Shown here: positions 17,524 through 26,917 of the stretch, piece by piece | Position numbering within the stretch: position 1 is the stretch's first letter | How the letters are laid out: every line of letters starts with the position of its first letter | DNA from: Fibrobacter sp. UBA7003 | GTDB lineage: Bacteria; Fibrobacterota; Fibrobacteria; Fibrobacterales; Fibrobacteraceae | DNA length: 64,000 bases | Direction: 5' to 3' | Assembly (NCBI GenBank): GCA_002449765.1 | Contig: DJXN01000015.1 | Location: 1-64,000 of the forward strand | The notes under the pieces: generated by a model | What the model was told of the DNA's origin: nothing | The model's database searches: none | Seen by the model: the letters and a program-made list of their open reading frames with translations, nothing else | Translations under genes and position numbers: made by a program

Positions 17524-18528
17524 TTACTTGTAGTAAATGAGAGTCACAGAACCCTTGGTATTGCTTTCGAACATGGGCTTCTTGATCATGACGGGGTAGG
17601 TCTTTCCATTTGCCACGACTTCGAGCCAGAGGCCGGAAGTGAGCTCCTCGTCATAGGCACGTGCTGATGCCTTGAACTTTTCGAGGCAGACGGGCTGGCC
17701 GGGGTTGGCGACTTCCGGCTGCAGGCCGGTGGTCTGGCTGTTGTCTTCGAACACGGAGACTCCGGCGCCCGGGACAAGAGATGCTTCCCTGCCGGAAATG
17801 TGCAAGGTGACATGCGGATTGTCTGCGAGACCCGTTTCGAAGTTGAGCGCATTCTGGGAACTACCCGTGGTGTTGGAAAGTTCGACTTCGTTTGCGGTCA
17901 CCGGGGTGCAGGTTTCCGGTTCCGCAGCAGAAGATGATTCCGGTTCCGGTGCCTTGCATTCGCTTTCGTTACGCGTGAAGGTTAGCTGGTTGTAGGTGTT
18001 CGTGTAGGTAATAGTCTTGACCTTCGGATCGACCGTGTGCTTGGTGCTTGAGAATACGGTGATATAGAGGTTGAAAACTCCGCAGCTGCTAAGCTGTGAA
18101 AATTCAAAGAACTTCTGGGACAGGGAGATGCGATCGGTGGGTAAAACCTGGCCGTCGAGATTGATGGCGATGGGTTCCTGCATAATCTTTCCGTCGCCTG
18201 TAGGCTTGCCCACGGCAAAATGCACGCTGTCGATGCGCGTCACCTGGTTCGTGTCGCCTTCGAATGCACCTTCGGAACTGAAGAAGTCCGGGTCGATTGT
18301 GATGACGCCGCTCAAAGAACCCTGCATGCCGTTCATTCCGGACATTACCGTAACGGAGGGCTCGTTGAACAGGACCGGATTTAGAGAGGATTCCTTGGGA
18401 AGTTCGACGGGCTTGGAGGACGAGGATCCCGGACCGACCGGGTTGTCTCCGCCTTCACCGCCGCAGGCAGTGAAACTGAAAAGAGTGGCGGCCGCAGTTA
18501 GGCCGAAAAGAATCTTTTTGGAGTTCAT
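17524..18528 (-). CDS. Lipoprotein, 334 aa
   Basis: The start at 18528 is chosen because an AGAGG site precedes it and the protein then begins with a lipoprotein signal (MNSKKILFGLTAAATLFSFTAC). The longer frame to 18576 adds 16 residues without support. After the Cys comes a short Gly/Ser-rich linker (GPGSSSS) typical of surface lipoproteins in this window. The body has two beta-rich halves separated by a Ser/Glu/Pro stretch (APEPESSSAAEPE) with Cys residues either side. I recognise no catalytic family. It lies between recD2 and gpmI without an obvious functional link. Confidence 0.82.
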   Translation of the reverse strand: MNSKKILFGLTAAATLFSFTACGGEGGDNPVGPGSSSSKPVELPKESSLNPVLFNEPSVTVMSGMNGMQGSLSGVITIDPDFFSSEGAFEGDTNQVTRIDSVHFAVGKPTGDGKIMQEPIAINLDGQVLPTDRISLSQKFFEFSQLSSCGVFNLYITVFSSTKHTVDPKVKTITYTNTYNQLTFTRNESECKAPEPESSSAAEPETCTPVTANEVELSNTTGSSQNALNFETGLADNPHVTLHISGREASLVPGAGVSVFEDNSQTTGLQPEVANPGQPVCLEKFKASARAYDEELTSGLWLEVVANGKTYPVMIKKPMFESNTKGSVTLIYYK

Positions 18529-18674
18529 GAGTGTACCTCTGTTTGTTTTTCTTGAAAATAAACAAAAATAAGCCAAAATGCAAAGGGAAAAACGTAAAAA
18601 AAGGCGAAAAACAATAAAATGTGCTTAAAATCGCCATTAAAAGCCTTATTTTGACAATTGACGGCGCTTTCGGG

Positions 18675-20816
18675 TCAGCAGAGCCTTTCCGTGAGCCTTG
18701 TAAACCGTCTGATGCTCCTGTTGTTGCGGACCGCGGTCGCGAACGCCCCCGGTGCAGAAAGTACCCACACGTGCCCCTTCGCTCGGGTGATTGCCGTGTA
18801 TATCAGGTTCCGCTGGAGCATCATGTAGTGGCTCGAATCGAGAATCACGATGACCGCCGGGTACTCGCTTCCCTGGCTCTTGTGGATGGTGCAGGCGTAG
18901 GCGAGCGCGAGCTGTTCCAGTTCGTCGCCCTCGTACTCGACGGTCTTGTCGTCGTAGAACACCGTCACCTTGTCGTCGCTCTTGTGTACCTTGAAGATTA
19001 CGCCCACGTCGCCGTTGAACACGTTCTTGTCGTAATTGTTCTTTATCTGCATCACCTTGTCGCCGTCGCTCCAGGGGACTCCCATAATCCTGTGGCGTGC
19101 GACTCCGGGGTTCTGCAGTTCTTGCAGGAAGGCGTTCAGCTCGAAGATGCCGAGCGGGCCCTTGCGCATGGGGGTAAGGATTTGCAGGTCGGCCTTCTGG
19201 TCGATGTCGATTTTGCTCCGCACGCCCGTAGCGAGAAGGTCCGCGATAATCTGCTTGGCCTGCTCGGGCTCCTCGAACGGGATAAAATGGAAGTTCGGTC
19301 CGTCGATAGGCGAGGGGACAATGCCCTGGTTTATCTTCGCTGCCTTGTCGGCGATGTCGTTCCCGCCCGCCTGCCGGAATATGTGCTGCAGGCGCGTCGT
19401 CGGGATTTTCGGGCAGCGGATGAGGTCGTTCAGCACGTTGCCCGGGCCCACGCTCGGGAGCTGGTCCGCATCGCCCACGAGCACAATGCGGGTCTTCGCG
19501 TGAATTGCCTCGAACATCGCCGCCGCAAGCCAGGTATCGACCATGCTGAACTCGTCGACGATGAGCAGGTCGCAGGGCAGCTTGTTCTCGGCGTTGCGGT
19601 TGAATTTCTTTGTGGCGGGGTCCATCTCGAGCATGCGGTGGATGGTGCGCGCCTTTATGCCGCAGAGGTCGCCCATGCGCTTGGCGGCGCGTCCCGTGGG
19701 GGCGGCAAGGAACACGCTCTCGTCCATCTTCTGCGCGAGGTGGAGGATCCCCTTCAGGATAGTCGTCTTGCCGGTGCCGGGCCCGCCGGTGATAATCGAT
19801 ATGCGGTAGGCGAGCGCCATCTGGATAGCTTGCCGCTGGATGGGGTCGAACGCGAACTTGTGCTGGTGTTCCCAGTCCATGAGCGCCCGCTCGAAGCCCG
19901 CGGTGGGGAGCGCGTTGCCCGCAAGCCGGTACAGGATGTTGTCTGCAATGCTCTGCTCGGCGCGGAAAATCGGCGGGTAGAAGCAGTCGTCGTCAACGCG
20001 CTTGATGCGCTCGCGTTCGCACAGGTAATCGAACTGCTGTATAAGCCCGTAGACGGCATCGTCGTCTTCTATCGGAATGCGCAGAATCCGGAACGTCTTC
20101 TCGAGAAGGATGTCCTTGGGAAGGTACACGTGGCCTTCGCTGAAGCTCGATTCCTGCAGCACGTACATGAGGGCGGACTGCAGGCGCTTGGGGCTTTCCT
20201 TCGGGATGCCGACCTTCATCGCGATTTCATCGGCCTTCAGGAATCCGATGCCCCAGATTTCTTCGCAGAGCAGGTACGGGTTCTCGGTAATGCGGGCAAT
20301 CGTTTCGGCGCCGAACTGGTTCCACAGGCGCTTTGCGACGCTGCCCGCGATGCCGTGCCCGTACAGGAACAGCATCGTTTCCCTGCTGTGGCGGTTTGTT
20401 TGCCATGCGGCGAGGAAGGCTTCGACCTTCTTTGCCGGGAACCCCTTGATTTTTGCCTTGCGGAATATTTCGGGATGGTTGTCGAGGATGTCCGCGGTAT
20501 CGTCACCGAACACCTTCACGATTGCCTCTGCCGTCTTGGGGCCGATGCCGCGGAATATACCCGAGGCGAGGTATGCGCCGATATCGCTTTCCTGCGGGGC
20601 CGCGACCTTGTACGAGGTGCACTTGAACTGCCTGCCGTACTTGGGGTGGCGCCCCCATTCCCCTTCCATCAGGAGCTTTTCACCGCTCCCCAAATCGGGA
20701 AAAGTCCCCGTCACCACGACGGGGGCTTTTTCGCCTTCCACGGTCACGCGGAAAACGGAAAACCCGCTATCGGCGCTGTGGAACGTAACGCTCTTGATGG
20801 TTCCTTCGAGCTGCAT
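18675..20816 (-). CDS. recD2: RecD2-type DNA helicase
   Basis: This 5'-3' SF1B helicase is found in bacteria without linked RecBC and acts in replication-fork and repair processes. Order of features: OB-like N-terminus (GTIKSVTFHSADSGF), helix-hairpin-helix region (GIFRGIGPKTAEAIV, near residue 90), Walker A GGPGTGKTT (344-352), Walker B-like LIVDEFSMVD, the glutamine/arginine motif GDADQLPSVGPGNVL, and the C-terminal ACTIHKSQGSEYP motif. Length 713 aa fits the family. The start lies 18 bp after the cstA stop with an AAGGAG site 14 nt upstream, so it is likely read from the cstA transcript. Confidence 0.94.
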   Translation of the reverse strand: MQLEGTIKSVTFHSADSGFSVFRVTVEGEKAPVVVTGTFPDLGSGEKLLMEGEWGRHPKYGRQFKCTSYKVAAPQESDIGAYLASGIFRGIGPKTAEAIVKVFGDDTADILDNHPEIFRKAKIKGFPAKKVEAFLAAWQTNRHSRETMLFLYGHGIAGSVAKRLWNQFGAETIARITENPYLLCEEIWGIGFLKADEIAMKVGIPKESPKRLQSALMYVLQESSFSEGHVYLPKDILLEKTFRILRIPIEDDDAVYGLIQQFDYLCERERIKRVDDDCFYPPIFRAEQSIADNILYRLAGNALPTAGFERALMDWEHQHKFAFDPIQRQAIQMALAYRISIITGGPGTGKTTILKGILHLAQKMDESVFLAAPTGRAAKRMGDLCGIKARTIHRMLEMDPATKKFNRNAENKLPCDLLIVDEFSMVDTWLAAAMFEAIHAKTRIVLVGDADQLPSVGPGNVLNDLIRCPKIPTTRLQHIFRQAGGNDIADKAAKINQGIVPSPIDGPNFHFIPFEEPEQAKQIIADLLATGVRSKIDIDQKADLQILTPMRKGPLGIFELNAFLQELQNPGVARHRIMGVPWSDGDKVMQIKNNYDKNVFNGDVGVIFKVHKSDDKVTVFYDDKTVEYEGDELEQLALAYACTIHKSQGSEYPAVIVILDSSHYMMLQRNLIYTAITRAKGHVWVLSAPGAFATAVRNNRSIRRFTRLTERLC

Positions 20817-20834
20817 CCGCTAGGCTAGAACTCC

Positions 20835-22367
20835 TTATTCCGGTTCGTAGTCGTTCTTCGCATCGATAGAACTGTCCCACTTGTCCGGGTCGAAATTCTT
20901 CCTGGAGGCGAGCTTCTTGCCGCGCAGGCACAGGAGCGCGCCGAGCACGGCAGCATTTTCGATGGCGAGCACGAGGGCCGTCTTGTAGTCAAGCCCGAAT
21001 CCGAGCGGAGCACCCTTCAGGTTCTCGGGACTCACCCACAGGATGTAATCGAAGCAGATGAACGCCATGAACATGCACGGGATAAGCGCAATCACGTAGT
21101 TCTTCTTCTTGCTGCGGAGGTAAACTGTTGCTACGCACAGGCTGCACACGGCCATGAGCTGGTTGCTCCAGCTGAAGTAGTTCCACAGGATGTTGAAGCC
21201 CTGCGGGTTCAGGTTGCTCCAGAAGATAATCACGAGGCAGATGGCGAACATCGGCACGGTGAGAAGCAGGCGTTTTTTCGGGTCGGTCTGGTCGATGCCG
21301 AAGAGTTCCGAAATCGTGAGGCGAAGGCTACGCAGGCTCGTGTCGCCGCTCGTAATCGCGAGGATAATCACGCCCACCACCACGAGGATGGAAATCGGAG
21401 CGAACGGGATGACGGTGGAGACGAGTACGCTCAATACCTTCACGCCGCCTGCCGCCATGAGTTCGGGTTGCATGTGGTAGATGAACATGCCGCCCGCGGC
21501 CCAGATCATGCCGATGAGGCCTTCGATAATCATCATGCCGTAGAACGTCTGGCGGCCAGTCTTCTCGGTCACTTCGGTGCGGGCCACGAGCGGGCTCTGC
21601 GTGCTATGGAAACCGCTGATGATGCCGCAGGCAATCGTCACGAAGAGCATCGGGATAATGGGCTGGTGTGCCGGATGCTGTGTGAAGTTCGATGCGATGT
21701 CGGAGAGGTTGAATTCGCTAAGCACATTGAGGTGCGGCGCGATGCCGATCATGATTCCGAGGGAGGCGAGAATGAGCAAGCCGCCGAAAATCGGGTAGAT
21801 GCGGCCGATAATCTTGTCGATGGGGAAGAATGTGCTTGCGAAGTAGTAGGCGAAAATCACGCCGACCGCTACCCAGAAGAGCGTGGGGGATACTGCGGAA
21901 CCCGCGATGATGGGCGTGTTGATGAGTTGCGCCGGCGTGTTAGTGAACACAGCACCCACGAGGATGAGCGCGATGGAAATGAGCGCCATCACCACCTTCG
22001 AGGGGCCCTTGCCCAGGAACTTGCGCGAAAGTGCCGGCACGTTGTAGCCGTTGTTGCGCATGCTTATCATGCCGCTGAAGTAGTCGTGCACCGCACCGCC
22101 CAATACGTTACCCAGCGGGAGGATGATGAACACGATGGCTCCGAACTTGATGCCGAGAATCACGCCGATGACAGGGCCGATGCCCGCGATGTTCAAGAGC
22201 TGGATGAGCATGTTCTTCCAGTGCTTCATCGGGACGCGGTCAACGCCGTCGGGGTTAGCGAGTGCCGGAGTCTTGCGGTCGTCAGGGCCGAAGACATGTT
22301 CGACAAACTTTCCGTAGGTAAAGTATCCGCCAATCAGTATGGCGACACCGATAAGGAATGTAATCAT
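20835..22367 (-). CDS. cstA: CstA-family carbon starvation/peptide or pyruvate transporter
   Basis: This integral inner-membrane protein has many hydrophobic helices. CstA-family proteins take up peptides or pyruvate. Marks of the family are the N-terminal GGYFTYGKFVEHVFGPD, the DGVDRVPMKHWKN segment, LLNIAGIGPVIGVILG and GGAVHDYFSGMISMRNNG. At 510 aa it is of the short class, lacking part of the C-terminus of the ~700-aa E. coli protein. An AAGAAGG site lies about 6 nt before the ATG. It follows the 391-aa outer-membrane protein gene by only 26 bp and precedes recD2 by 18 bp, suggesting one operon. The substrate cannot be decided here. Confidence 0.92.
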   Translation of the reverse strand: MITFLIGVAILIGGYFTYGKFVEHVFGPDDRKTPALANPDGVDRVPMKHWKNMLIQLLNIAGIGPVIGVILGIKFGAIVFIILPLGNVLGGAVHDYFSGMISMRNNGYNVPALSRKFLGKGPSKVVMALISIALILVGAVFTNTPAQLINTPIIAGSAVSPTLFWVAVGVIFAYYFASTFFPIDKIIGRIYPIFGGLLILASLGIMIGIAPHLNVLSEFNLSDIASNFTQHPAHQPIIPMLFVTIACGIISGFHSTQSPLVARTEVTEKTGRQTFYGMMIIEGLIGMIWAAGGMFIYHMQPELMAAGGVKVLSVLVSTVIPFAPISILVVVGVIILAITSGDTSLRSLRLTISELFGIDQTDPKKRLLLTVPMFAICLVIIFWSNLNPQGFNILWNYFSWSNQLMAVCSLCVATVYLRSKKKNYVIALIPCMFMAFICFDYILWVSPENLKGAPLGFGLDYKTALVLAIENAAVLGALLCLRGKKLASRKNFDPDKWDSSIDAKNDYEPE

Positions 22368-22393
22368 GTTATGCCTTCTTGTTTGTTAAAAAT

Positions 22394-23569
22394 CTATTCT
22401 TCGGACTGCTCGGCTTCCTGGCTCAGTTCCTGCTGGGCGTCGCTACTTGCTTCTTTTGTGGTTGCGTCCTTTTCTGCAGTCTCGTTTGCCTTCTCTTCGT
22501 TCTTTGCTCCGCGCACGTAGCCCTTGTCCTTCGCAATCTCATCCGGCGTCTTGTCTTCGCCGAATTGCTGGCGCAGGTAGAGGATGTTCGTCGTGAAGCT
22601 TGACTTGCCCGCATAATCGAATCCTGCGACCGGATGGAAGCTCTTGCCGAGCTGGAGAGCGATCGCGATGCCGAACTTGAATCCGTTATTGCCTTCGACA
22701 GAAATGTTCGGGTTGAGGGTCTGGCCGTAGTATGCGGAAGGATTACCGAAAGCGTCCTTCGCCTGGCAGGTCAGCTTGCCGGAAGATTCCATGGTCGCGG
22801 ACTGGTAGCCGAGCGTCATCATGACTTCGAAGAAATTGAAGGGCTTGTATCCGATGACTACATCGAATGTTGTCGCCGAAATGTCAAGATCGAGCTGTCC
22901 GGTATAATCCTTGGGCTTGTAGCTGATGCTGCTGGAGTTGTATCCGAAGACGAGGCTCACGTCGAGGCCCTGGGCCGCCTTCGGGAGCATGTACTGGAAC
23001 CACCTGCCAAAGCTGTATTGCAGGCCGAAACCGAGCAGGCTGAACCCGCGCAATTCGCTGACGGCGGGGAGCCACATCCCGCGAACGACGGCACGGGCAT
23101 GGAACATGCTGACTCCGAGTTGCAGGTAAGGGTAGGTGAAGACTCCGAGACCGTTCAGGGTCTCGTTACCGTAAACGAAATTGTTCGTATTCAGCGGGTC
23201 TGCGGTCTTGTCCCAGTTGCTTCCGAAAATCGTGGGCACATCGCGCGTCTGGCCGAGAGCGTCCTTCTCCTTGAAAGTGCGGTCTTCGTCGTTGATGGGG
23301 ATGAGGGCAATCGGCAATCCGAATTCGAAAGCGAGGCTCTGCGGCACATTCGCGCTTACATACCAGTTGCTGTTGAGCACGTTGCCCAGATTCTCGATGA
23401 TGGGCTTTACGTAACCGGGACGGTTGAATATGCGGGAATCTCCACCGGGGCGGTTTTCGAACGCGGCGATTGATTCGTAGATAGTTGCCCAGCCTTCGCC
23501 ATCTGCAGCAGATGCGATGGATGCGGCCCCTAGGAGAATTGCGATTGTGTACTTGGCAAACGTTTTCAT
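22394..23569 (-). CDS. Outer-membrane protein, 391 aa, with charged C-terminal tail
   Basis: The signal peptide (MKTFAKYTIAILLGAASIASA) is followed by about 310 residues of amphipathic strands (LQLGVSMFHARAVVRGMW, FGLQYSFGRWFQYML, FNFFEVMMTLGYQS) typical of an outer-membrane barrel. The last ~55 residues are unlike a barrel: an Ala/Glu/Lys-rich tail (EEKANETAEKDATTKEA) ending in acidic residues. That is odd, because most barrels end in an aromatic residue. It resembles uncharacterised outer-membrane proteins of Bacteroidota/Fibrobacterota. Its position just before cstA suggests it might supply substrate across the outer membrane, but that is inference. Confidence 0.78.
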   Translation of the reverse strand: MKTFAKYTIAILLGAASIASAADGEGWATIYESIAAFENRPGGDSRIFNRPGYVKPIIENLGNVLNSNWYVSANVPQSLAFEFGLPIALIPINDEDRTFKEKDALGQTRDVPTIFGSNWDKTADPLNTNNFVYGNETLNGLGVFTYPYLQLGVSMFHARAVVRGMWLPAVSELRGFSLLGFGLQYSFGRWFQYMLPKAAQGLDVSLVFGYNSSSISYKPKDYTGQLDLDISATTFDVVIGYKPFNFFEVMMTLGYQSATMESSGKLTCQAKDAFGNPSAYYGQTLNPNISVEGNNGFKFGIAIALQLGKSFHPVAGFDYAGKSSFTTNILYLRQQFGEDKTPDEIAKDKGYVRGAKNEEKANETAEKDATTKEASSDAQQELSQEAEQSEE

Positions 23570-23628
23570 ACGCCGCCAAATCTAGCTAAAAGCGAGATGT
23601 CGGGCAACGGTGAATCCGGATTGGAGAC

Positions 23629-24291
23629 TTAAAACTGATATTGGACGTTCATTCCGACAAAAACGAATGTCTGCCACATGTAGGAATCGAGATCGCAAAG
23701 TTCGCTTTCCTTGGTGTAGACATTCTTGAACCAGTTTTCGTAGATTTTGATGAACGGAACCATTGCAATGTTATCTGAAATAAAATACTTGATATTTGCG
23801 ATAAGCCCGATACCGGATCCCATGAATTCGGCATCGTAAGCGTCTTCGCCTATGAAAGCCGAATTTTCGGTGGTTACTGCGGTGTAGGAATACGAAGCCC
23901 CGACTCCCACCTGGAAAAACTCCGGCCAGAAGAAGTTGTAGATGAACTCCATGCTGATTCGCCAGAGGAGGCTGCTTTCCTTGTGGGTTTCATCGGGGAA
24001 TCCGTTGAGCGTCTGTTCGGATTCCCAGATTTGAAAGTTGAACGTGAGCGTGAATTCGCGGATGTTAGCGCCGATGGTGAAGTCGGGGTTCGCGAGAAAC
24101 TCGAGTGCCGGAGCGTGGACAAATTCCTTTTGCCCCAATGTGTCCTTCATCGAAATAACGCGGTTGTTGAAGTCGCCTTTGGATGCGACTGCTCCAATGC
24201 CCGCGCTTACAAAATATGAACGCGGCCAGTCTCCATCCGCGAAGGCGGAGACGCCGACGAGCAGAATCAAAATGGCAACGAGTTTCTTCAT
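23629..24291 (-). CDS. Outer-membrane beta-barrel protein, 220 aa
   Basis: The start at ATG 24291 gives a signal peptide (MKKLVAILILLVGVSAFA, before DGDWPR); the frame extends to 24327 only by using the end of nadA. The body consists of amphipathic strands (LTFNFQIWESEQ, MEFIYNFFWPEFFQVGVGASYSY) and ends in Phe (MNVQYQF), as outer-membrane barrels do. Only 2 bp separate it from the nadA stop, so it is translated from the nadA transcript. No specific function is recognised. Confidence 0.8.
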   Translation of the reverse strand: MKKLVAILILLVGVSAFADGDWPRSYFVSAGIGAVASKGDFNNRVISMKDTLGQKEFVHAPALEFLANPDFTIGANIREFTLTFNFQIWESEQTLNGFPDETHKESSLLWRISMEFIYNFFWPEFFQVGVGASYSYTAVTTENSAFIGEDAYDAEFMGSGIGLIANIKYFISDNIAMVPFIKIYENWFKNVYTKESELCDLDSYMWQTFVFVGMNVQYQF

Positions 24292-24293
24292 GA

Positions 24294-25307
24294 TTATTTT
24301 GCGTAGTAGAACATGGCGTCGATGCACTTCTTGGCGGCAACGCGAACCGATTCGTCAAGCTCGACATGCTCGGCTTTTTCGGGATGGCGGAGCGTCTCAA
24401 GGATGTTTTCGAGCGAGTTGCTCTTCATGTACTTGCACATGCTGCAGCTGCCGATAAAGCGCTTTTTCGGATGCTCGTATTGCATGCGGGCATTGAGGCC
24501 GCATTCGGTGAGCAATAGGAACGGAGTCTCGTCGGGCTGTTCCTTGATGTAGTTCACCATCTGTCCCGTGCTTCCGACGTAGTCGCTCAGGAGGGCGACA
24601 CCCGGGTGGCATTCGGGATGGCTTACCACCTTGAGCCCAGGATTCTGGCTGCGGAAAAAGTCGATAAGTTCGGAATCGTAGGTCTCGTGCACGTAGCAGC
24701 AGCCGTTGTGCAAAACGATTTCTTTCTTGATGCCGCGCTTGTCGAGGTCGGCCTGGATGTTCTGGCCCATGAGCCTGTCGGGGACGAAAACGATCTTGTC
24801 CGTCGGGAGCCTCTCGATAATCTTCATCACGTTTCCGCTCGTGACGCACACGTCGCAGGCGGCCTTCACGTCGGCGGTCGTGTTGATGTAGCAGACGAAC
24901 GTGTGTTCCGGATATTTTTTGCGGAGTTCCCTGACTTCTTCTCCGGTGATGGAGTCGGCGAGGCTGCATCCGGTGAGCGGACCCGGGATGAGCACGTCCT
25001 TTTCGGGGTTGAGAATCTTGGCTGTTTCGCCCATGAAGCGCACGGCAGAAAACAGGATGGTCTTCTGCGTCACCTTGGTCGCATCCTCGCTCAGCTTAAA
25101 GCTGTCGCCATTGTAGTCGGCGACGCCGAGGATGATTTCGGGGGCCACGTAGCTGTGCGCGAGGATGACCGTATCCTGGTCTTTTTTGCGCTCGTTGATT
25201 TCGTTGATCAGCGGGAGCATCTGCTCGCATTTTTCCTTGGTGTAGGTGCAGAGCACGGCTCCGGGCTGGATGGACTTGAGTCGGTTGTAGAGTTCGTCTG
25301 TCGTCAT
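24294..25307 (-). CDS. nadA: Quinolinate synthase
   Basis: NadA condenses iminoaspartate with dihydroxyacetone phosphate to quinolinate in NAD synthesis, using a 4Fe-4S cluster. Matching motifs: VILAHSYVAPEI, FMGETAKILNP, PGPLTGCSLADSI (first cluster Cys), NTTADVKAACDVCVTS, HPECHPGV, TECGLNARM (second cluster Cys) and GSCSMCKYMK (third cluster Cys). The ATG at 25307 has a GGAGAT site 3-4 nt upstream; a TTG at 25325 would add six residues but overlaps that site. Length 337 aa fits the family. nadB and nadC are not in the window. Confidence 0.95.
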   Translation of the reverse strand: MTTDELYNRLKSIQPGAVLCTYTKEKCEQMLPLINEINERKKDQDTVILAHSYVAPEIILGVADYNGDSFKLSEDATKVTQKTILFSAVRFMGETAKILNPEKDVLIPGPLTGCSLADSITGEEVRELRKKYPEHTFVCYINTTADVKAACDVCVTSGNVMKIIERLPTDKIVFVPDRLMGQNIQADLDKRGIKKEIVLHNGCCYVHETYDSELIDFFRSQNPGLKVVSHPECHPGVALLSDYVGSTGQMVNYIKEQPDETPFLLLTECGLNARMQYEHPKKRFIGSCSMCKYMKSNSLENILETLRHPEKAEHVELDESVRVAAKKCIDAMFYYAK

Positions 25308-25362
25308 GGGAAATCTCCGCGCCAAAAATAAAAAAATAGGGGGCGCCTCTTGCGGCCATGGG

Positions 25363-26190
25363 TCAGTATCCGGCCCATTCCGCGCTGATGGAGGGGCTCG
25401 CTTTGCGGATTTTTTCGTCCTCGGGCGAATCCTTGCCGGGGGCGATGTCTCCGTTTTCGATTTTCGACTTGATTTCGTCGAAGGTCCGCGGCGGGACCGA
25501 TTCGGGGGAACTGTCTCCCAGCACCTTGCACGGTGCGTTTTCGGATTCCTTCGCCTTGTCCTTCACCGGCGTGTATTCGCGGGCGGCGGGGACGGTGTAG
25601 AACTTGTCCTCTTCGGGGCACCAGGCGGTAAGGCATTTGCCGTAGCAACAGCCGGAATCGAGGCCGATAAATCCGGGACGGTTTACGAATCCCATCTTCG
25701 CCCAGTGTCCGAACACGACGGTCTTATCCCATTTCACCTGCTCGAACCATGGCTTGTCATTCCAGTTGCGGATGGAGAGCAGCACTTCGGGACTCATGTC
25801 CTCGAGTCGCGCCTTTCCCGGTTCGAGCCCCGCATGCACAAGGAGCGCGTGCGGCGTGTCGCGCCACAGGGGCCAGTTTTTCACGGTGTCGCGGATGAAC
25901 TCCCACTGTTCGAGCGGGAGAGCCCTGAAACGTTTTTTTTGTTTCTCGGTCCAGGTTTCTTCGGGAGAATCCATCATGCGGATGAGGTGCTCCTCGTGGT
26001 TGCCTCGCACTGTCAATATGCCGAGCTTGAGGACTATCTGCATGGCACGCCACATGTCGGGGCCCTTGTTGATGATGTCGCCCGTTTGGTACAAAGTATC
26101 ATTTTCGCGGACGAATCCGAATGCGTCGATGATGCGCTCGAGCTCGTCGGCACAGCCGTGCACGTCGCCGATGTAGAGGGTCCGCTTCAT
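25363..26190 (-). CDS. ApaH-like metallophosphatase
   Basis: This 275-aa protein is a calcineurin-like metallophosphoesterase of the Ser/Thr phosphatase and Ap4A-hydrolase (ApaH/PrpE) type. Metal-binding motifs appear in order: IGDVHG (8-12), GDIINKGP, GNHEEH, a later HALLVHAG, and FGHWAK. After about residue 200 comes a Lys/Glu/Pro-rich tail without clear structure. The substrate (dinucleoside polyphosphate or phosphoprotein) cannot be told apart from sequence. Its start lies 1 bp from the stop of the RluB-type gene, so the two are translationally linked. Confidence 0.88.
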   Translation of the reverse strand: MKRTLYIGDVHGCADELERIIDAFGFVRENDTLYQTGDIINKGPDMWRAMQIVLKLGILTVRGNHEEHLIRMMDSPEETWTEKQKKRFRALPLEQWEFIRDTVKNWPLWRDTPHALLVHAGLEPGKARLEDMSPEVLLSIRNWNDKPWFEQVKWDKTVVFGHWAKMGFVNRPGFIGLDSGCCYGKCLTAWCPEEDKFYTVPAAREYTPVKDKAKESENAPCKVLGDSSPESVPPRTFDEIKSKIENGDIAPGKDSPEDEKIRKASPSISAEWAGY

Positions 26191-26191
26191 G

Positions 26192-26917
26192 CTACAGGTG
26201 AACCGCCTGCTTGAGCTTGTTCATCTCGTCGGCGGTCAGCTCACGGAATTCGCCTGCGGGCAGGTCGCCTAGCTGGATGTGGCTATAGCTTACGCGCTTG
26301 AGGTCGCGGATTTCGTAGCCGACGGCTCGCATCATGCGGCGGATTTCGCGGTTCTTGCCCTCGATGAGCACGAGCTCCGCAAATCCGTTTTCGAGATACA
26401 CGTCGGTCGCAAAAGCGATTTCCTCGGTTGCTTCGGGATCGTCGGGGTCGCGGATGTCGACTCCGTCGACGAGCTTCTGCGCGGCAGATTCGGAAAGCGG
26501 ACGGGTCGTCCACACATAGTAGCTGCGCGGAATTTCGTAGCTCGGGTGCGTGAGCCTGTGCAGGAGTTCTCCATCGTCGGTAAACAGCAGCAGGCCACGG
26601 CTCTGCAGGTCGAGTCGCCCCACGTACTTGAATCCCTGGTAGCCGGGAGGCAGGTAGTCATAGACGGTGCGGCGGCCCTGCGGGTCGTCCTTGGTGCAGA
26701 CGCATCCGGCAGGCTTGTGGAAGGCGATGACCTTTGTCTTTTTGGGAAGGGTTGCCTTTTTGCCGTCGACGGTCACGGTGTCCGAAATCTCGTCTACCTG
26801 GTGTCCGAGGTCGGTAATCGTTTCTCCGTTCACTTGCACGCGCCTTTCCTGCACTAACGTATCGGCTGCGCGGCGGCTTGCGATTCCGCACAGGGAAATA
26901 AACTTGTTGATTCGCAT
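26192..26917 (-). CDS. rluB: RsuA/RluB-family rRNA pseudouridine synthase
   Basis: This 241-aa enzyme isomerises a uridine in rRNA. The N-terminal S4 RNA-binding domain (MRINKFISLCGIASRRAAD) is followed by the linker KKTKVIAFHKPAGC and the catalytic motif VGRLDLQSRGLLLFTDDG with the nucleophile Asp103. The C-terminal NREIRRMMRAVG and LKRVSYSHIQLGDLPAGEFREL are typical. The RluB/E/F/RsuA subgroup is uncertain; RluB is the best guess from the S4 domain and motif spacing. The ATG directly abuts the stop of the NtrC-like regulator (TAGATG), and the ApaH-like gene starts 1 bp after its stop. Confidence 0.9.
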   Translation of the reverse strand: MRINKFISLCGIASRRAADTLVQERRVQVNGETITDLGHQVDEISDTVTVDGKKATLPKKTKVIAFHKPAGCVCTKDDPQGRRTVYDYLPPGYQGFKYVGRLDLQSRGLLLFTDDGELLHRLTHPSYEIPRSYYVWTTRPLSESAAQKLVDGVDIRDPDDPEATEEIAFATDVYLENGFAELVLIEGKNREIRRMMRAVGYEIRDLKRVSYSHIQLGDLPAGEFRELTADEMNKLKQAVHL

